Shown here: positions 45,028-56,639 of the stretch, piece after piece | Layout: each line of letters opens with the position of its first letter | Numbering within the stretch: the stretch's first letter is position 1 | From: Proteles cristata cristata | Taxonomy: Eukaryota > Chordata > Mammalia > Carnivora > Hyaenidae | Assembly (NCBI GenBank): GCA_017311185.1 | Contig: JAESUZ010000968.1 | Span: 434,001-498,000, forward strand | Direction: 5' to 3' | DNA: 64,000 bases | Program-made: the position numbers and the translations under genes | The notes under the pieces: generated by a model | Seen by the model: only the letters and a program-made list of their open reading frames with translations | What the model was told of the DNA's origin: nothing | Database searches by the model: none

Positions 45028-46040
45028 TATTACTTTCTGTCCTTTGTAGCTGAGGGGGAAGGGTGGGAAAGGAGGTGAGAATACCCAGAGGATGGACATT
45101 CTACGGGAGCCTGGTGACCAGCGTCGGTCATGGCAGAAAGTGCTGGGTTGGGGTAGCTAACTGGCCCGCTTGAGTCGAGCCCACATGTGAACCAATGTAG
45201 GTGACCTCAGAGGTGATCACCTCTACAGGTGTCCCGTGCTCCTTGATCCTCAGCCCTTTAGGACCATCCCTGCAAGGTATCTCTGCACGTTGCTATGGGA
45301 ACAGCATAGCAGAGTCGTGCGGCATGGTGGCCCAAGTGTCACACTGCCTTCTGGAGAAGGGGACTGGACTGTCCAGGAAATCAGTGTCAGGGCAGCCGGG
45401 CTGAAAGCTGGCCCAGGGCCCCGTGTAGACCCTTTCCTATCCTCCGTCATGCCAGCTGTGAGGGCGCCAGCATCAGGTCCCACTTGGTCCCGCCAGAGGG
45501 TGGGGACACGGGCAGAATGTCCTGCCGAGAATCCCCTCCAGGTTGGTGGCATGTTAAGTGACCCTGAAGGCGTAGGTGTCAGAGACCACAGACCTGAGAC
45601 ATGCAGGTCCTTAGACAAGCCCGGGGGTGTGAGATTCTAGGCCACCATGTGCTTTGGAAAATCAAGGGTGCCATTTGCACAGAGGGGCTAAGGAGCCTCT
45701 CAAATCTCCTGGAATGAGGTTTCTCAGGAAAAACGGTTGTGAAAGGCCAGGAGGTCCACGGGGCAGCCTGAGGGGCCCCTGCATAGACAACCAGGGGGAC
45801 CCGGACCCCTGGAGGACCCTGTGGGCGCCTGGGGAGGAGTAGGGGGTGGGGCCTGGCCCAGCCCCGCCCCGCCCCTGCCGCTCAGGAGCAAATGCTTCCC
45901 CTTCTTGGCCCTCATTTGCTCAGCTGTTAAAAGGGATTGAGGATAGTGCTAGAAGCCGGGTTGCACCCGGGGTGTGAGAACCGAATGCCTGGGCGATTAA
46001 GGAGAAGGAATCACAGAGAAGAGTGAGGATTTTAAACCGA
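45028..46040. other. Single-copy noncoding DNA
   Basis: No exon or repeat recognised. Confidence 0.35.
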
Positions 46041-46047
46041 GAAAATC

Positions 46048-46260
46048 GGGGACGCCTGGGTGGCCCAGTCGGTGAAGTGTCCAACTCTTGATTTTGACTC
46101 AGGTCATGATCCCAGACTTGTGGGATCGAATCTTGTGTCACATTCTGCCCTGTGCGTGGAGCCTGCTTAAGATTCTGTCCGCCTCTGCCCCTCTTCCTCA
46201 CTCACGTGCACGCTCCCGCTCTCGCTCTCTCAAAAAAATTAAAAATATAAATAAATAAGC
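46048..46260 (+). mobile_element. Carnivore SINE
   Basis: Head GGGGACGCCTGGGTGGCCCA. Confidence 0.9.
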
Positions 46261-46285
46261 TGAAAAAATCAAAAGCCATCATCGA

Positions 46286-46500
46286 AGTTAAAATCCACAA
46301 GCACAAACTTAAAAGTTTAAAACTGGGAAGTCGGGCTGAAAAGTCACCCGGAGGAAGAGACAGAAGTTAAGAGGTTTAAAATAACGGTAAAATAAAGTGA
46401 CAAAATGAATGTGATTTAAGGTAGAAGATCAAAGCCTGGAGTCTGGGATTAAAAGATTAAACATGTGAATCTTAAGATGTAAGGACTTAAGAAGATCCAG
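46286..46500. other. TTAA-rich, purine-rich block of unknown origin
   Basis: Ten TTAA words occur in about 205 bp. It has no open frame and no repeat identity that I recognise. Confidence 0.6.
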
Positions 46501-46611
46501 ACGGCCACCCACGAGACAGATTTCCCAGAGGACAGATCATGGACGAACTAACATGGAGAACAAAGACACGGGTCATCTTCTGAACATGAAGATGTTCGTT
46601 TAATTTTATTA

Positions 46612-46721
46612 TATATATTTTTTTATTTTTTAAAGTTTATTTATTTTGAAAGAGAGAGAGAGAACAAGCAGGGAAGGGGCAGAGACAGAGGGGGACAGAG
46701 GATCTGAAGCAGACTCTGGGG
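46612..46721 (-). mobile_element. Truncated carnivore SINE
   Basis: Only the tail half is present (AAGTTTATTTATTTTGAAAG). Confidence 0.8.
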
Positions 46722-46782
46722 TTGGCTATACATGTGTGCACATATTGTTTTATACTGCCACTTATTATTGTTTTTTATTATT

Positions 46783-46988
46783 AAAAAATGTTAACGTTTA
46801 TTTAATTTTGAGAGACAGAGACAGAGGACAGAGGTGGAGCAGAGAGAGAGGGAGACACAGAATCCGAAGCAGGCTCCAGGCTCTGAGCTGTCAGCACAGA
46901 GCCCGACATGAGGCTCGAACCCACGAACCATGAGATTAAGACCTGAGCTGAAGTCGGACACTTAACCGACTGAGCCACCCAGGTGCCC
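46783..46988 (-). mobile_element. Carnivore SINE
   Basis: Reverse head GAGCCACCCAGGTGCCC. Confidence 0.92.
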
Positions 46989-47218
46989 TTTTATTATTTT
47001 TTTAAAGTTTATTTTTTATTCTGAGAGAGAGAGTGGGTGAGTGAGCACGAGCTGGGGGAGGGGCAGATTGAGAGGGAGAGAGAGAATCCCAAGCAGGTTC
47101 CGCATTGTCAGCACAGAGCCTGCCCGACGTGGGGCTCGAACCCACGAACCCTGAGATCATGACCTGAGCTGAAATCAAGAGTCAGATGCTCAACTGAATG
47201 TGCCACCTAGGTGCCCCC
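46989..47218 (-). mobile_element. Carnivore SINE, adjacent to the previous one
   Basis: Its head is diverged (TGCCACCTAGGTGCCCC), so it is older. Confidence 0.88.
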
Positions 47219-47329
47219 CAAATTTTTAAATGGATACTGAGCCTGCCAATATTTGGAGCTCGGGGGAGTCAGAAAAGAGGAGGGCATCACTGAAGATTTA
47301 GGGGTGTGTGTGGGGGGGAGTTGATCCAT

Positions 47330-47545
47330 CAGACAACTATTTATTGAGGACCTACGATGTTCCAGGCACTGGGCTAGAAGTTAGGGATATGAGGGCGCCC
47401 ACCGCAGGGCCTGCCCCTGGAGAGACACAGGTGTTAAACAGGTTCCCGACAAGGATGCCCCTGCAGACAGAGAGGAGTGCCATGAGGGGGCGGGGGAAGG
47501 CAGAGGAGGAGAGGGTGTGGATGTGTGGTCGCTGAAGTCTTCTCT
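47330..47545 (+). repeat. Probable L2 fragment
   Basis: AACTATTTATTGAGGACCTA and GTTCCAGGCACTGGGCTAGA. Confidence 0.65.
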
Positions 47546-47924
47546 GAGGGTGTGGGGTCTGAGCCGGGATCTTAGGGGGGGCAGTGCCTGGAGTCAGGAG
47601 GGCAAATCAGCCAGAAATCCTGCAGGGTCGGGGCGGGGGTGGAGGTAGGGGGACCTCTGTATGGGAGCAGGGAGATTTCAAGTCTGGCCTCTTGGGATCC
47701 TGGTGATAGAAGGAACATCCACCCCCTACTGTCCCAGATGGACACTCACAGAGGCCAAAATCACATCTGGAAGGCCACATCTGCCTCGAGGCAGAGAACT
47801 CTAGGGCCAGGAGCTGAGACTTCTGGGTCCCCAGTCGATCTGGCTCATGAACTTGGCCCTGTGTCTTCTGCGCTCTGGGCTTCAGGCGCCCCTCCCATCC
47901 ACGGATGGGGATTGAGAGAGCCGA

Positions 47925-47946
47925 GGGCGACACCTGGTGGTAATCT
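47925..47946 (-). promoter_or_regulatory. Weak CTCF-like motif
   Basis: The minus strand reads CCACCAGGTGTCGC, with one core mismatch. Confidence 0.3.
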
Positions 47947-48039
47947 GGGAGCATTACAGGGAAGAGGGCCGGATGCGTCCCCGTGGAGCCAGGTCGCAAA
48001 GAGGCAAAGTGGGGAGAGGCCACCCCCTAGCATGTGACA

Positions 48040-48212
48040 GGCCCTAGGCTGGGAGGAAAGGATGTGGCACTTGATTGTCCTAACAACCCCGTGCAATGTA
48101 TTTCATTGTCCTGATTTTACCGGAGATGGGAAAGCAGGGGCTCAGGGAGTTAAGGGGCTCTGGTGAAGGTCCTAAACCAGGTAAGTGGTTGAGCTGGAAT
48201 TCAAACCTAGGT
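48040..48212 (-). repeat. MIR element
   Basis: AGCAGGGGCTCAGGGAGTTA and TTGAGCTGGAATTCAAACC. Confidence 0.75.
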
Positions 48213-48221
48213 GGCCTCATT

Positions 48222-48438
48222 TTTAAAAAATCTTTATTTTTGAGAGACAAAGAGAGAAAGAGCGAGTGGGGAAGGAACGAGAGAGAGAGAGAGAGAGAGA
48301 GGAAGACACAGCATGCAAAGTAGGCTCCCGTTTCCTAGCTGTCAGCATAGAGTCCGATGCGGGGCTGGAACTCACGAACCGTGAGACAGGACCAGAGCCA
48401 AAGTCAGACACTTACCAAATGAGCCACCCAGGCGCCCC
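48222..48438 (-). mobile_element. Carnivore SINE
   Basis: Reverse head GAGCCACCCAGGCGCCCC. Confidence 0.92.
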
Positions 48439-48739
48439 CAGACCATCTCATTCTTAATCCTTTTCAGGTACCTTTCCTGTCTCAGGGGGCCAATGCTGTG
48501 AGCATCAGATGGAGGTGGAGGGGGGACCCCTGGCCCCCACTGCCATCCACAGTGGCTCAACCCCAGCACCTGAACACTGCTGCTATGAGTTCTACTGAAT
48601 CTTCCCAAAGTGTGACCTAGGGCCCCACCTTATCCCATCCCAGGAGGAGTGATCCAGGGAAGGATGACCACACCCCCCCGCACCCCTGCCTAACTCAAAA
48701 TCGCTGACATTTCCCTCTGCGATCCCCCATGCCTGGGGA

Positions 48740-48835
48740 TTACACTCCCCACTTTACAGATGAGGAAGCTGAGGTTGGGGGTTGCTCAAGGTCACAGGCA
48801 GGTTAGTGCCCAAGTCAGGGTCTCAGCCACAATAG
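48740..48835 (-). repeat. MIR fragment
   Basis: TTTACAGATGAGGAAGCTGA and GCTCAAGGTCACAGGCAGG. Confidence 0.75.
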
Positions 48836-49020
48836 GGTGCTGCCTCTTGGTGACAAATGCAGAGTTCTGTGAGCTCTAAGGCACTGATAGGCAATTCATG
48901 CCCATCAGGAACATCAAAGTGAACCCTAATCCGGGTGATAAGAAAGTCAGGAGGATTGCTATGAATAATTCTTTGGGAGGGGGCGCTATCCGGAAGGGAA
49001 TTTTTTAAATGCCTATTTTT

Positions 49021-49238
49021 TTTTAAATTTTTTTTTAATGTTTTATTTATTTCTAGGAGAGAGAGAGAGAGCGTGAGCAGGGGAGGGTCAGAGAGAGGGA
49101 ATCACAGACTGAAACAGGCTCCAGGCTCTGAGCTGGCAGTCAGCACAGAGCCCGACGCGGGGCTCGAACCCACGAACCACGAGATCATGACCTAAGCGAA
49201 AGTCAGATGCTTAACCGACTGAGCCACCCAGGCGCCCC
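49021..49238 (-). mobile_element. Carnivore SINE, young subfamily, inserted in a SINE tail
   Basis: The flanks TTAAATGCCTATTTTT / TTAAAATGTCTATTTTT are the target duplicate and part of the next SINE's tail. Confidence 0.92.
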
Positions 49239-49456
49239 TTAAAATGTCTATTTTTGAGAGAGAGTGAGAGAGAGAGAGAGAGAGACAGAACGCAAGCAGG
49301 GAAGGAGCAGAGAGAGAGGGAGACACAGAATCTGAAGCAGACTCCAGCCTCTGAGCTGTCAGCACAGAGCCCCACGCAGGGCTTGAACTCACGAACGTGA
49401 GATCATGACCCGAGCCGAAGTCGGACACTTCACCGACTGAGCCACCCAGGCGCCCT
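49239..49456 (-). mobile_element. Carnivore SINE
   Basis: Reverse head GAGCCACCCAGGCGCCC. Confidence 0.92.
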
Positions 49457-49479
49457 CCCCCCACCCCCCACTGCCTCCC

Positions 49480-49625
49480 GAAGGTGATTTAGTAGCAACG
49501 CTGGCCTCTACCAGTAGCACTATCTCCCACATGATGAACATTTTTGTGACCACCAAAAATGTCTTGAAACATTGCTAAATGTCCCCTTAGGGGAAAACTT
49601 ACACTCGGTTGAGAACCACTGTGTT
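49480..49625 (-). mobile_element. MER5A-type hAT-Charlie MITE
   Basis: CTGGCCTCTACCAGTAGCAC, ACATTGCTAAATGTCCCC and GTTGAGAACCACTGTG are the 5' half of MER5A in reverse. Confidence 0.8.
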
Positions 49626-49639
49626 GAACAAATCAAGCT

Positions 49640-50085
49640 GCTGTTAGGATCATATCCAAGTCCTGCTTGGCTCTTTGTCTCTGGCATTCTGCAAATTCAA
49701 TATAATGGGCCTCGGTGTGGATTTCTTTTTATTTATACTACTTGGGATTCTTTGAATTTTACATCCATATCTTTCACCAGACCCAGAAATTTCTCAGCTG
49801 TGTCTTTTAAAAATAATGCCCCTCCACAGGGTGCCTGGCTGGCTCAGTTGGGAGAGCATGCAACTCTTGGTCTGGGAGTCCTGAGTTCGAGCCTCATGTT
49901 GGGTGTAGAGATCACTAAAAAATTTAAATAAATAATGCCTCTCCCCAATTCAATTTTCTTTTGGAATCCAGTTAGATATGTATTCACCTTTCCTTTTATT
50001 TCTGTTGTCTCTTATTTATTTAGCAAATATTAACCGAGAACAACGGCATGCTTTGTGGCATTTGGCATATTTAAAGGGCTTGGGG
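49640..50085. mobile_element. Old L1-type fragment
   Basis: CAATATAATGGGCCTCGGTG and TTTTTATTTATACTACTTGG. Interrupted by the SINE at 49,828. Confidence 0.45.
49828..49929 (+). mobile_element. Older short carnivore SINE
   Basis: AATAATGCCCCTCCAC / AATAATGCCTCTCCCC flank it. Confidence 0.88.
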
Positions 50086-50086
50086 G

Positions 50087-50281
50087 AGGATGCCTGGGTG
50101 TTTCTGTTGGTTAAGCGGCCGACTTCAGCTCAGGTCATAATCCCGTGGTTTGTGAATTTGAGCCCCATGTCGGGCTCTGTGCTGACAGCTCAGAGTCTGG
50201 AGCCTGCTTTGGATTCTGTGTCCCCTTCTCTCTCTGCTGCTCCCCTGCTTGTGCTCTCTCTCTCAAAAATAAACATTAAAA
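50087..50281 (+). mobile_element. Carnivore SINE
   Basis: Head GGATGCCTGGGTGTTTCTGT. Its tail is the target of the next SINE. Confidence 0.9.
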
Positions 50282-50503
50282 GGGGCGCCTGGGTGGCTTA
50301 GTCGGTTAAGCGTCCGACTTTCGCTTAGGTCATGATCTCGCGGTTTGTGGGTTCGGCCCGCGTCAGGCTCTGTGCTGACTGCCAGCTCGGAGCCTGGAGC
50401 CTGTTTCAGTCTGTGACTCCCTCTCTCTCTGACCCTCCCCTGCTCACGCTGTCTCCCTCTCTCTCTCCTAGAAATAAATAAAACATTTTAAAAAAATAAA
50501 AAT
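50282..50503 (+). mobile_element. Carnivore SINE, young subfamily, in a SINE tail
   Basis: AAAAATAAACATTAAAA at 50,265-50,281 and 50,504-50,520. Confidence 0.95.
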
Positions 50504-50536
50504 AAAAATAAACATTAAAAAAGTTAAAAAATATAT

Positions 50537-50624
50537 TTTTGGGTGTCTAGCTGGCTCAGTCAGTGAAGTGTGTGATTCTTGATCTCTGGGTTATGGGTTT
50601 GAGTCCCACATTGGGTGGGATTTC
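50537..50624 (+). mobile_element. Older short carnivore SINE
   Basis: GGGTGTCTAGCTGGCTCAGT and GAGTCCCACATTGGGTGGG. Confidence 0.8.
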
Positions 50625-50711
50625 CCTCCTTCCTTTGTCCTTCCTTCCTTCCTTCCCTCCTCTCTTCCTCCCTTCTTCCCTTCCTCCTTTCCTTCCTTCC
50701 TCCCTCCCTTC
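50625..50711 (+). repeat. (CTTC)n pyrimidine microsatellite
   Basis: Pure C/T apart from one G and an initial A, with CCTT units. Confidence 0.92.
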
Positions 50712-50893
50712 TTTTTTTAAGTTTACTTATTTATTTTGAGAGGGGAGTGAGGGACACACAGAGAGGGAGAGAGAGAATCCCAAGCTGTGAGCATGAAGCC
50801 TGATACAGGGCTTGATCTCATGCACAGTGAGATCATGACCGGAGCCAAAATCAGTAGTCAGGCACTTGACCGACTGAGCCACCCAGGTCCCCC
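50712..50893 (-). mobile_element. Carnivore SINE
   Basis: Reverse head GAGCCACCCAGGTCCCCC. Confidence 0.88.
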
Positions 50894-51579
50894 TAGTCCT
50901 TATCTCTAAGGAAGTTGTAGCTTGGTCATTTTTGACTTTTGGCAGGCATCTTGGTTCCAATTTTCCACCTTGCAAAGCTTTGTCCGCTGAGGCCCACGTG
51001 GCCATAAAATCCCAAGCGGCTGGGTTTCCGGCACTGGCAAATGTCCTGGGGCAGCTGCAGCTTACAAGGGGCTCACCACTCTCGGTTCCAGATATCTGTT
51101 TTGGGCCTTAGAGGATTTCCCGTACTTTCCTGCTGGCTCAGCTATATGCTCAGAAGCATGTGGGTTGTATTTCATCCGGCACATTCCATCAGGAGAAATT
51201 ATATCAAGAGGATTAAAAAACAAAACAAAACAAAACAAAAAAAACCTTTAGCCGGCTATTCGGCCAGAAACAGAACTCACCATGTCTTCAGGCACACGTT
51301 TGTGATTCTTCTGGATTCTGTGAGCAGATTGTGCTCAGAGGTTTGTTGTTCTGCTCTGACTCTCCCCAGCAGCTGCTCCCCTGCCTTTGCTCTATGCTGG
51401 TGAGTTTTTCTCTTTCTCTTTCCTGCCTCACCAGTCTGGTAAGTGCACGCAGACAGAAGGGGGGCTCTGTGTACGCACTGGTGTGGTCCAGGCTGAGATT
51501 CCCAGCTGGAGTGTGGGTGGGGGGCCTCATTCTCTGTGGGACCCTCAGCGTGTGCTTCTGCTCCGCCTCCTGGAGAGGT
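50894..51579. other. Noncoding DNA
   Basis: A (CAAAA)n run lies at 51,218-51,244. No exon was seen. Confidence 0.35.
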
Positions 51580-51682
51580 GTCTGTCAGCACAGAGCCCAC
51601 CGAGGGGCTGGAACTCACAAGCCAGGAGATCATGACCTCAGCCGAAGTCGGACGCTGACCCAACTGAGTCACCCAGGCGCCC
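51580..51682 (-). mobile_element. Truncated carnivore SINE (head half)
   Basis: Reverse head TGAGTCACCCAGGCGCCC. Confidence 0.85.
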
Positions 51683-51933
51683 TTACTCTTGGGCTTTTGA
51701 AAGCAAACACAGACGCTCACATTCTAGTCTAGACTCACTGAATTAGAGCCTCCTGGGATAGGTCCCCGGCTCTAAAGACTGGGTGTGTTTGCCATCTGGA
51801 TGCATTTCATCAAAGCTTTTTTTTTTTTTTTTTGCACTGGATTTTCCCTCATCTGAAAAACACCCAGAAAGATTGTGAGAATCCGTAACTTAATGTTTTA
51901 AGATATTTTGCAGGTCTCTGTCCTTCAAGTTCT

Positions 51934-52151
51934 TTTTTTTTTTTTTAATGTTATTTTTATTTATTTTTAGGAGAGAGAGACAGTGTGAGCAGGGGAGGGT
52001 CAGAGAGAGAGGGAGTCACAGGCTGAAACAGGCTCCAGGCTCTGAGCTGGCAGTCAGCACAGAGCCCGACGCGGGGCTCGAACCCATGAGCTGCGAGATC
52101 ATGACCTAAGCGAAAGTCGGACGCTTAACCGACTAAGCCACCCAGGCGCCC
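51934..52151 (-). mobile_element. Carnivore SINE, young subfamily
   Basis: Perfect 18-bp duplicate CTCTGTCCTTCAAGTTCT at 51,916-51,933 and 52,152-52,169. Confidence 0.96.
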
Positions 52152-52169
52152 CTCTGTCCTTCAAGTTCT

Positions 52170-54020
52170 GTGATATCTTCACTGCTAAACCCTTAAATCT
52201 TGTCAAAAAATCATGTTATTAAATAGGGATTCTTTGCATGAATTGTGGGCATAGAACTGTCCTCTCATGTTTGGAATGGGGAGAATCATGGTAACCCACC
52301 TTTGGGAGGTGAGATCATAGACTCAAGGCAGTGAGCACAGATCGGCCACGGCGTGAAGCCGGCAGTGGAGTATTACAGGTTTTGATTTCCCTCCATTCTG
52401 AATACTGTTCGGTTGAAGTCACCGAGTATCTCACACCCGTGAATCAGGCTGGTTCCTGCCGCCCTGTTATAGCCGTAAAAGCCCCAACTGCACATGAAGA
52501 AAGTAGGTTCTCCTCCCAGGACTCTGCCGCTTCTGTTGCTTCTGTTGCATTCTGTTCCCTCCTTCGTTTCAGAGCCCTCCCGGGGACAGTCATGATGTGA
52601 ACGGTGCAGACGGCTGTTGGGAGGATTCAGCGTGGCTCGCTCCCCACGGTGCCTGGCTCACGGCGCGTGTTGAAGACTGGTGGTTATTACCAGCTCTGTG
52701 CCAGTACTGTCATTGTCAGTGTCGTGACCATCGTCGCGGACTTGTGCTTTCACTCCTACCGTCCTACAGTTAGAAGTCTCCTGGTGGGACATTCTGGGTT
52801 TATGCTGACGCATTCCACTGGATTCGGCAGGTGTTTTCCAGCACTTCCTGTGATCGCTGACTCTCGCCACTACCCATCTCCCCTTTGTCTCCCCGTCCTG
52901 CCATGCCCACGAAGGCAGTTCCCTCTGTTGTTTACCCCTGTCCCCCTCTCCCCAGAGCCTCCCTGTCTCTCCTGGGAAATTCCTACTCCTTAATTAGCCT
53001 CTTCTCTTTCCTCAGCCTCTCCTGAGCCATTTCTTCCCTCTTTGCTTTGACCCTGGTCCTTGCCTGGGGGTAGCCTTCCTTGACGGCCTCTCTGATGGAG
53101 CCTCTGTTTTCTCATACCCTGCCTGTTTCAGGATCGGGGGTGCAGGATTTGTGTCCTTGTTCTTCACCCCCACTCCCATCCCCCATTTCTTAGACATCCA
53201 TGGTCCCCAGGTGGAGAACCGTCTCCTCATTACTGTCTTCCACTCCTGGCTATTCACCTAATTCGTGGACGACTTGGGTGCCTGGCGCACAGCCCTCCTG
53301 TCTGTTTCGGTTCTTGCCATCAGCCTGGCTGGCTTCGTGATGCGTGTGGAGGACCCCGGCTGCACACAGGACACTCATTTTCCGGAGCGCGTCGTCTGGA
53401 GGGATCACCCGTCCTCATCTGCGTCCGTCACCGTTGCTGCGTCCATCACTGTCACCGCGGTGGCCCCCTGCGTTTCCGCCCTGGGGCCGCGCCCCCTCCC
53501 GCGTGAGCAGCGCAGCTGACCCGAGCTCTGCTCTCCACCTTGCTTGCCAGTTACTTCCGCTGTGCCCTCGGCATGTTTTTGCTTAGGACCTGAGGGTTTT
53601 CCTCTGAAACTTCCTGTGATTTTCTCAGAAATCACAGAGGTGTTCGAGCAGCCTGGAGAGGAGAGAATCCTGTTTGCAGGAGCTCTTCCAATCTCCAAAC
53701 GCTGGGCTGGTAAGGTCGGTTCTGTGCGCCCAGGCGCTGGCCTCTCGCCCTCCGACAGGCTGCCTTGCCCGGGCTCCGGGTTGGGCTCATTACCACCAGC
53801 TCCTGCCCGCCTGGATCGCACCGCTTGGGGTGGGGACCCCTCCACGGCTGCAGTTTTGGGCTCCATTTGCAGCTCCTTTGCTCTGCCCCTTTGGGGGTAG
53901 CGATGGTCCCCTGTGGGTTCCCTGAGCCCTGGCCACACCTGTGCACACAGCCCCCTTCCAACTCTTCCCCTGAGGACTTCCTCCCTCTGTGCTGATGCAG
54001 CGCCCAGGACCACGTGAATC
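52170..54020. other. Mostly single-copy noncoding DNA
   Basis: A MIR-like end lies near 52,610-52,695 (GAGGATTCAGCGTGGCTCGC). The 202-codon reverse frame at 53,405-54,013 lacks splice or domain support. Confidence 0.4.
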
Positions 54021-54033
54021 TTCCAGACTCAAC

Positions 54034-54257
54034 TTTTTTTTTAAAAATATTTTTATTTATTTCTAGGAGAGAGAGAGAGAGAGACAGCGTGAGCAGGGGA
54101 GGGTCAGAGAGAGAGGGAGTCACAGACTGACGCAGGCTCCAGGCTCTGAGCTGGCAGTCAGCACAGAGCCCGACGCGGGGCTCGAACCCACGAACCGCGA
54201 GATCATGACCCAAGCGAAAGTTGGCCGCTTAACCGACTAAGCCACCCAGGCGCCCCA
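54034..54257 (-). mobile_element. Carnivore SINE, young subfamily
   Basis: TTCCAGACTCAAC at 54,021-54,033 and 54,258-54,270. Confidence 0.95.
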
Positions 54258-54270
54258 TTCCAGACTCAAC

Positions 54271-54799
54271 TGTTAACCTCGAGGGCCTCATTTGGTCTCC
54301 CAGGGAGGCACCATCTCCCGCGAAGCCTGTAAAATGACCACAGAGCTTGCAAAACCTTGACTATTCCTTTGATCCCTACAAAGCTGGCTGCAGGAGGTAG
54401 AATTTGTTCACTGAGGTTACGTGTTCCCACCAAACTCACGGAACTCACATTTCGTCATTTTGGACATCAGGGATTCTTCAGTTTTTTTCCTTCTGGGCCC
54501 AGTCACCCTTCCAGCAGATTCAAATCCAACCCCCCCTCCCCCCCGGCCCCGGCCTTCCTGCAGCCTTGCTAGACCACCCTTCCCGCTGGCCTCTTGCTGG
54601 TGCTCAGCCTGTCCCTGCTGGGCTCCTGCTCTTTGGACAAGGCCAGGCCCAGTCTCCCGGACTTCTTAATGCCAGGCCCTCTGAGGCCCTCATCAGCCAT
54701 TCACAACTAAGTAGGAATTAGTTGGCAGCTAACAGATCTGGTATCAACTCCTGGCACATGCTGGGGCGCCCACAGAGAGAAGCAGACAACGAAGGCCCT
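54271..54799. other. Noncoding DNA downstream of the coiled-coil gene
   Basis: No exon or repeat recognised. Confidence 0.35.
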
Positions 54800-56519
54800 T
54801 AGACCTCAGTCACAAGCTTTATTGTCTCGAGCACAGACTCGCCACACTTCAACAATTCCACTTTGGGGAGGGCAGGGGTGCGGGAGGGCGTGGGGATGGG
54901 GCACGGCTGAGCCCACAGCGGATAGGCGGAGATGCTTGCACGCAAATGGCCTGTGTGCCACCTGCCAGCCGCACTGGGGGCTCAGCCCCCCCTGGTGTGG
55001 GCTTTTGGCTGTTAGTAGACTAGTCAGTGCCTCCTGTAGGCGGGGGGAGCTGCCAGATTTTGCTCGAAAGAGTAGTATTCGACTCTGGGTTAGGTCACTA
55101 AAGCATCGCTTCTAGACTGCTGTTAATGAAACCGCATGCGAGAGCTACTGGAAGCCAGTGGGGGACGGATGGGGGGCTGATGGGACAAACCGGCTGCCCC
55201 CCCCAACCCCCAGGATGGGCTGCATCTGGGCAAGGATGGGAACCACACGCATCTGGGCCTGGGAGCACCCAAGGGCCACCGAGGTGGTCCCCAGGCCACA
55301 GTCTGCATACCCATCCTGGTGCATTTCGGGGCATCAGGCTGACCCCGTGAGCCTCCTGCAGGGGAGGACCCTGAATGAAAACTCCCCCCGAGCTGGGGGA
55401 GGTGGAGGCAGGTGCAAGGCAGTAGCCTGAGGGCCCTCTAGACGTAGAGGCTTTCTAAACTGGCTTTTCCCGCTACACAGGGGTCCGGAGTGGCTCCGCC
55501 GGACTCGAGGCGGGGGGAGAGGCGGTTAGATTTTTTTTCTCGTCGTCAACATCCCTCGGGCTCTTTCCTTGGGTACAGGAGACAGGCTTACAAAGCTCTG
55601 GGCAGGTGCCTGGTAAGAAAGGGGGCTGTCGGTGCATGTGCGTGGCACACGCGCCCCTGCACGCTCCCCCACACGTGCCTGGGTGTGTATGTGCACGGCC
55701 AAGTTGCAGGAACGTCTGCGGCGCACGTGGGAGCGGGGCTGCTGGGCATGGGGCTCGGTCCTAGGAGTGTGAATGCGCATGCGTACGCGCGGTCCCTCTG
55801 TGCGTGTGCCAAGGGTCGGTGGCTGCATGAGCCTGCAGGGCACAGGCCCCGCTCTGGAATATCTCGTCAGCCCAGGAGACACGTTACTGACCAGTCAAAA
55901 TGTGGAGCCCTGGCTCTGGGTACCCCTGCAGCCACCCTGCCCCCGCTCCAAGCCAGGTCCGTGGTGGCGAGGGGGAGGGGGCTTCCGAACTTTCCTAATA
56001 CTGTGGCTCCTGGCCTTGGTGGCTACCCTCTGGCCAGCAGCTTGGAGCTGTGTATGTGAGACGGTGTTGGGGGGTCGGGGGAGAAGGACCTTGCCCCCCA
56101 ACACCTTGAACCCGGGCCTCACCGGGCAGACCAGCTGACAGGCAGGTCTTGTACCACTGTTTGAAGGAGGCTCAGCATGTGGGGACAAGAAGCCGGGGGA
56201 CTGGCTAGGCCTGGAAGTAGCTGAAGAAAAGGGGGTCCCCACCCGGCTCCTGAGGCCTGGCCTGCCTTCCTTGGTGCCCAGCTGGGCCCCCTCTGGCCTT
56301 TTCCCGGGACAATGGCTCTCTGGGGTCTCAGGGGAACCCGGGAGAAGGAGGAGAAGAAAGGTAGGGCAGGGTCACGCCCGGGGTGCCAAGACGGCCCTCG
56401 GGGCAGCTTGAGAGGGGCCTGGCTGGATTGCCTCGGCCTCCCCAAACTCCAGAAACTGCCGGGGCGTCCCAGGAGTCCAGGCCGAAGGTCCTAGGGTCCA
56501 GGCCAGGACTGTACCGTCG
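54800..56519 (-). other. Probable 3' UTR of the coiled-coil gene
   Basis: It runs from the TAG stop to a reverse-strand AATAAA at 54,818-54,823, with cleavage expected about 54,800. The 1.7 kb holds no SINE or L1, although SINEs flank the gene, which fits a transcribed UTR. No other coding signal is visible in it. Confidence 0.55.
54818..54823 (-). terminator. Polyadenylation signal AATAAA for the coiled-coil gene
   Basis: The plus strand reads TTTATT in the context CAAGCTTTATTGTC. It is a canonical hexamer placed about 1.7 kb after the stop. Confidence 0.55.
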
Positions 56520-56639
56520 CTATGGAAGGTGGTGCTTGAGGAAGCCTCCCGGTCCGGCAGGGGGTCGAGGTGGGGGACTGTCTGCCGCAGTGGGTACGTT
56601 ACTGTTACAAACACTGTTCTTGTCTCTGAAGTGACAGTC
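56520..56639 (-). CDS. Coiled-coil gene, last coding exon g with stop
   Basis: The acceptor GGGGCCAG follows a C-rich tract. The exon has 39 codons and a TAG stop at 56,520-56,522. The peptide runs DCHFRDKNSVCNSN and ends in a Pro-rich tail (SPPPRPPAGPGG, FLKHHLP). The composition is disordered, so support comes from phase and splice site rather than conservation. A different terminal exon is possible. Confidence 0.6.
   Translation of the reverse strand, partial: DCHFRDKNSVCNSNVPTAADSPPPRPPAGPGGFLKHHLP

Noticed and set aside
45478..45505. CTCF-like word GCCAGAGGGTGGGGAC
   Set aside because: Too many core mismatches to count.
53405..54013. 202-codon minus-strand frame
   Set aside because: No splice sites or domain. 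It lies in single-copy DNA just left of a SINE, outside the gene's poly-A signal.
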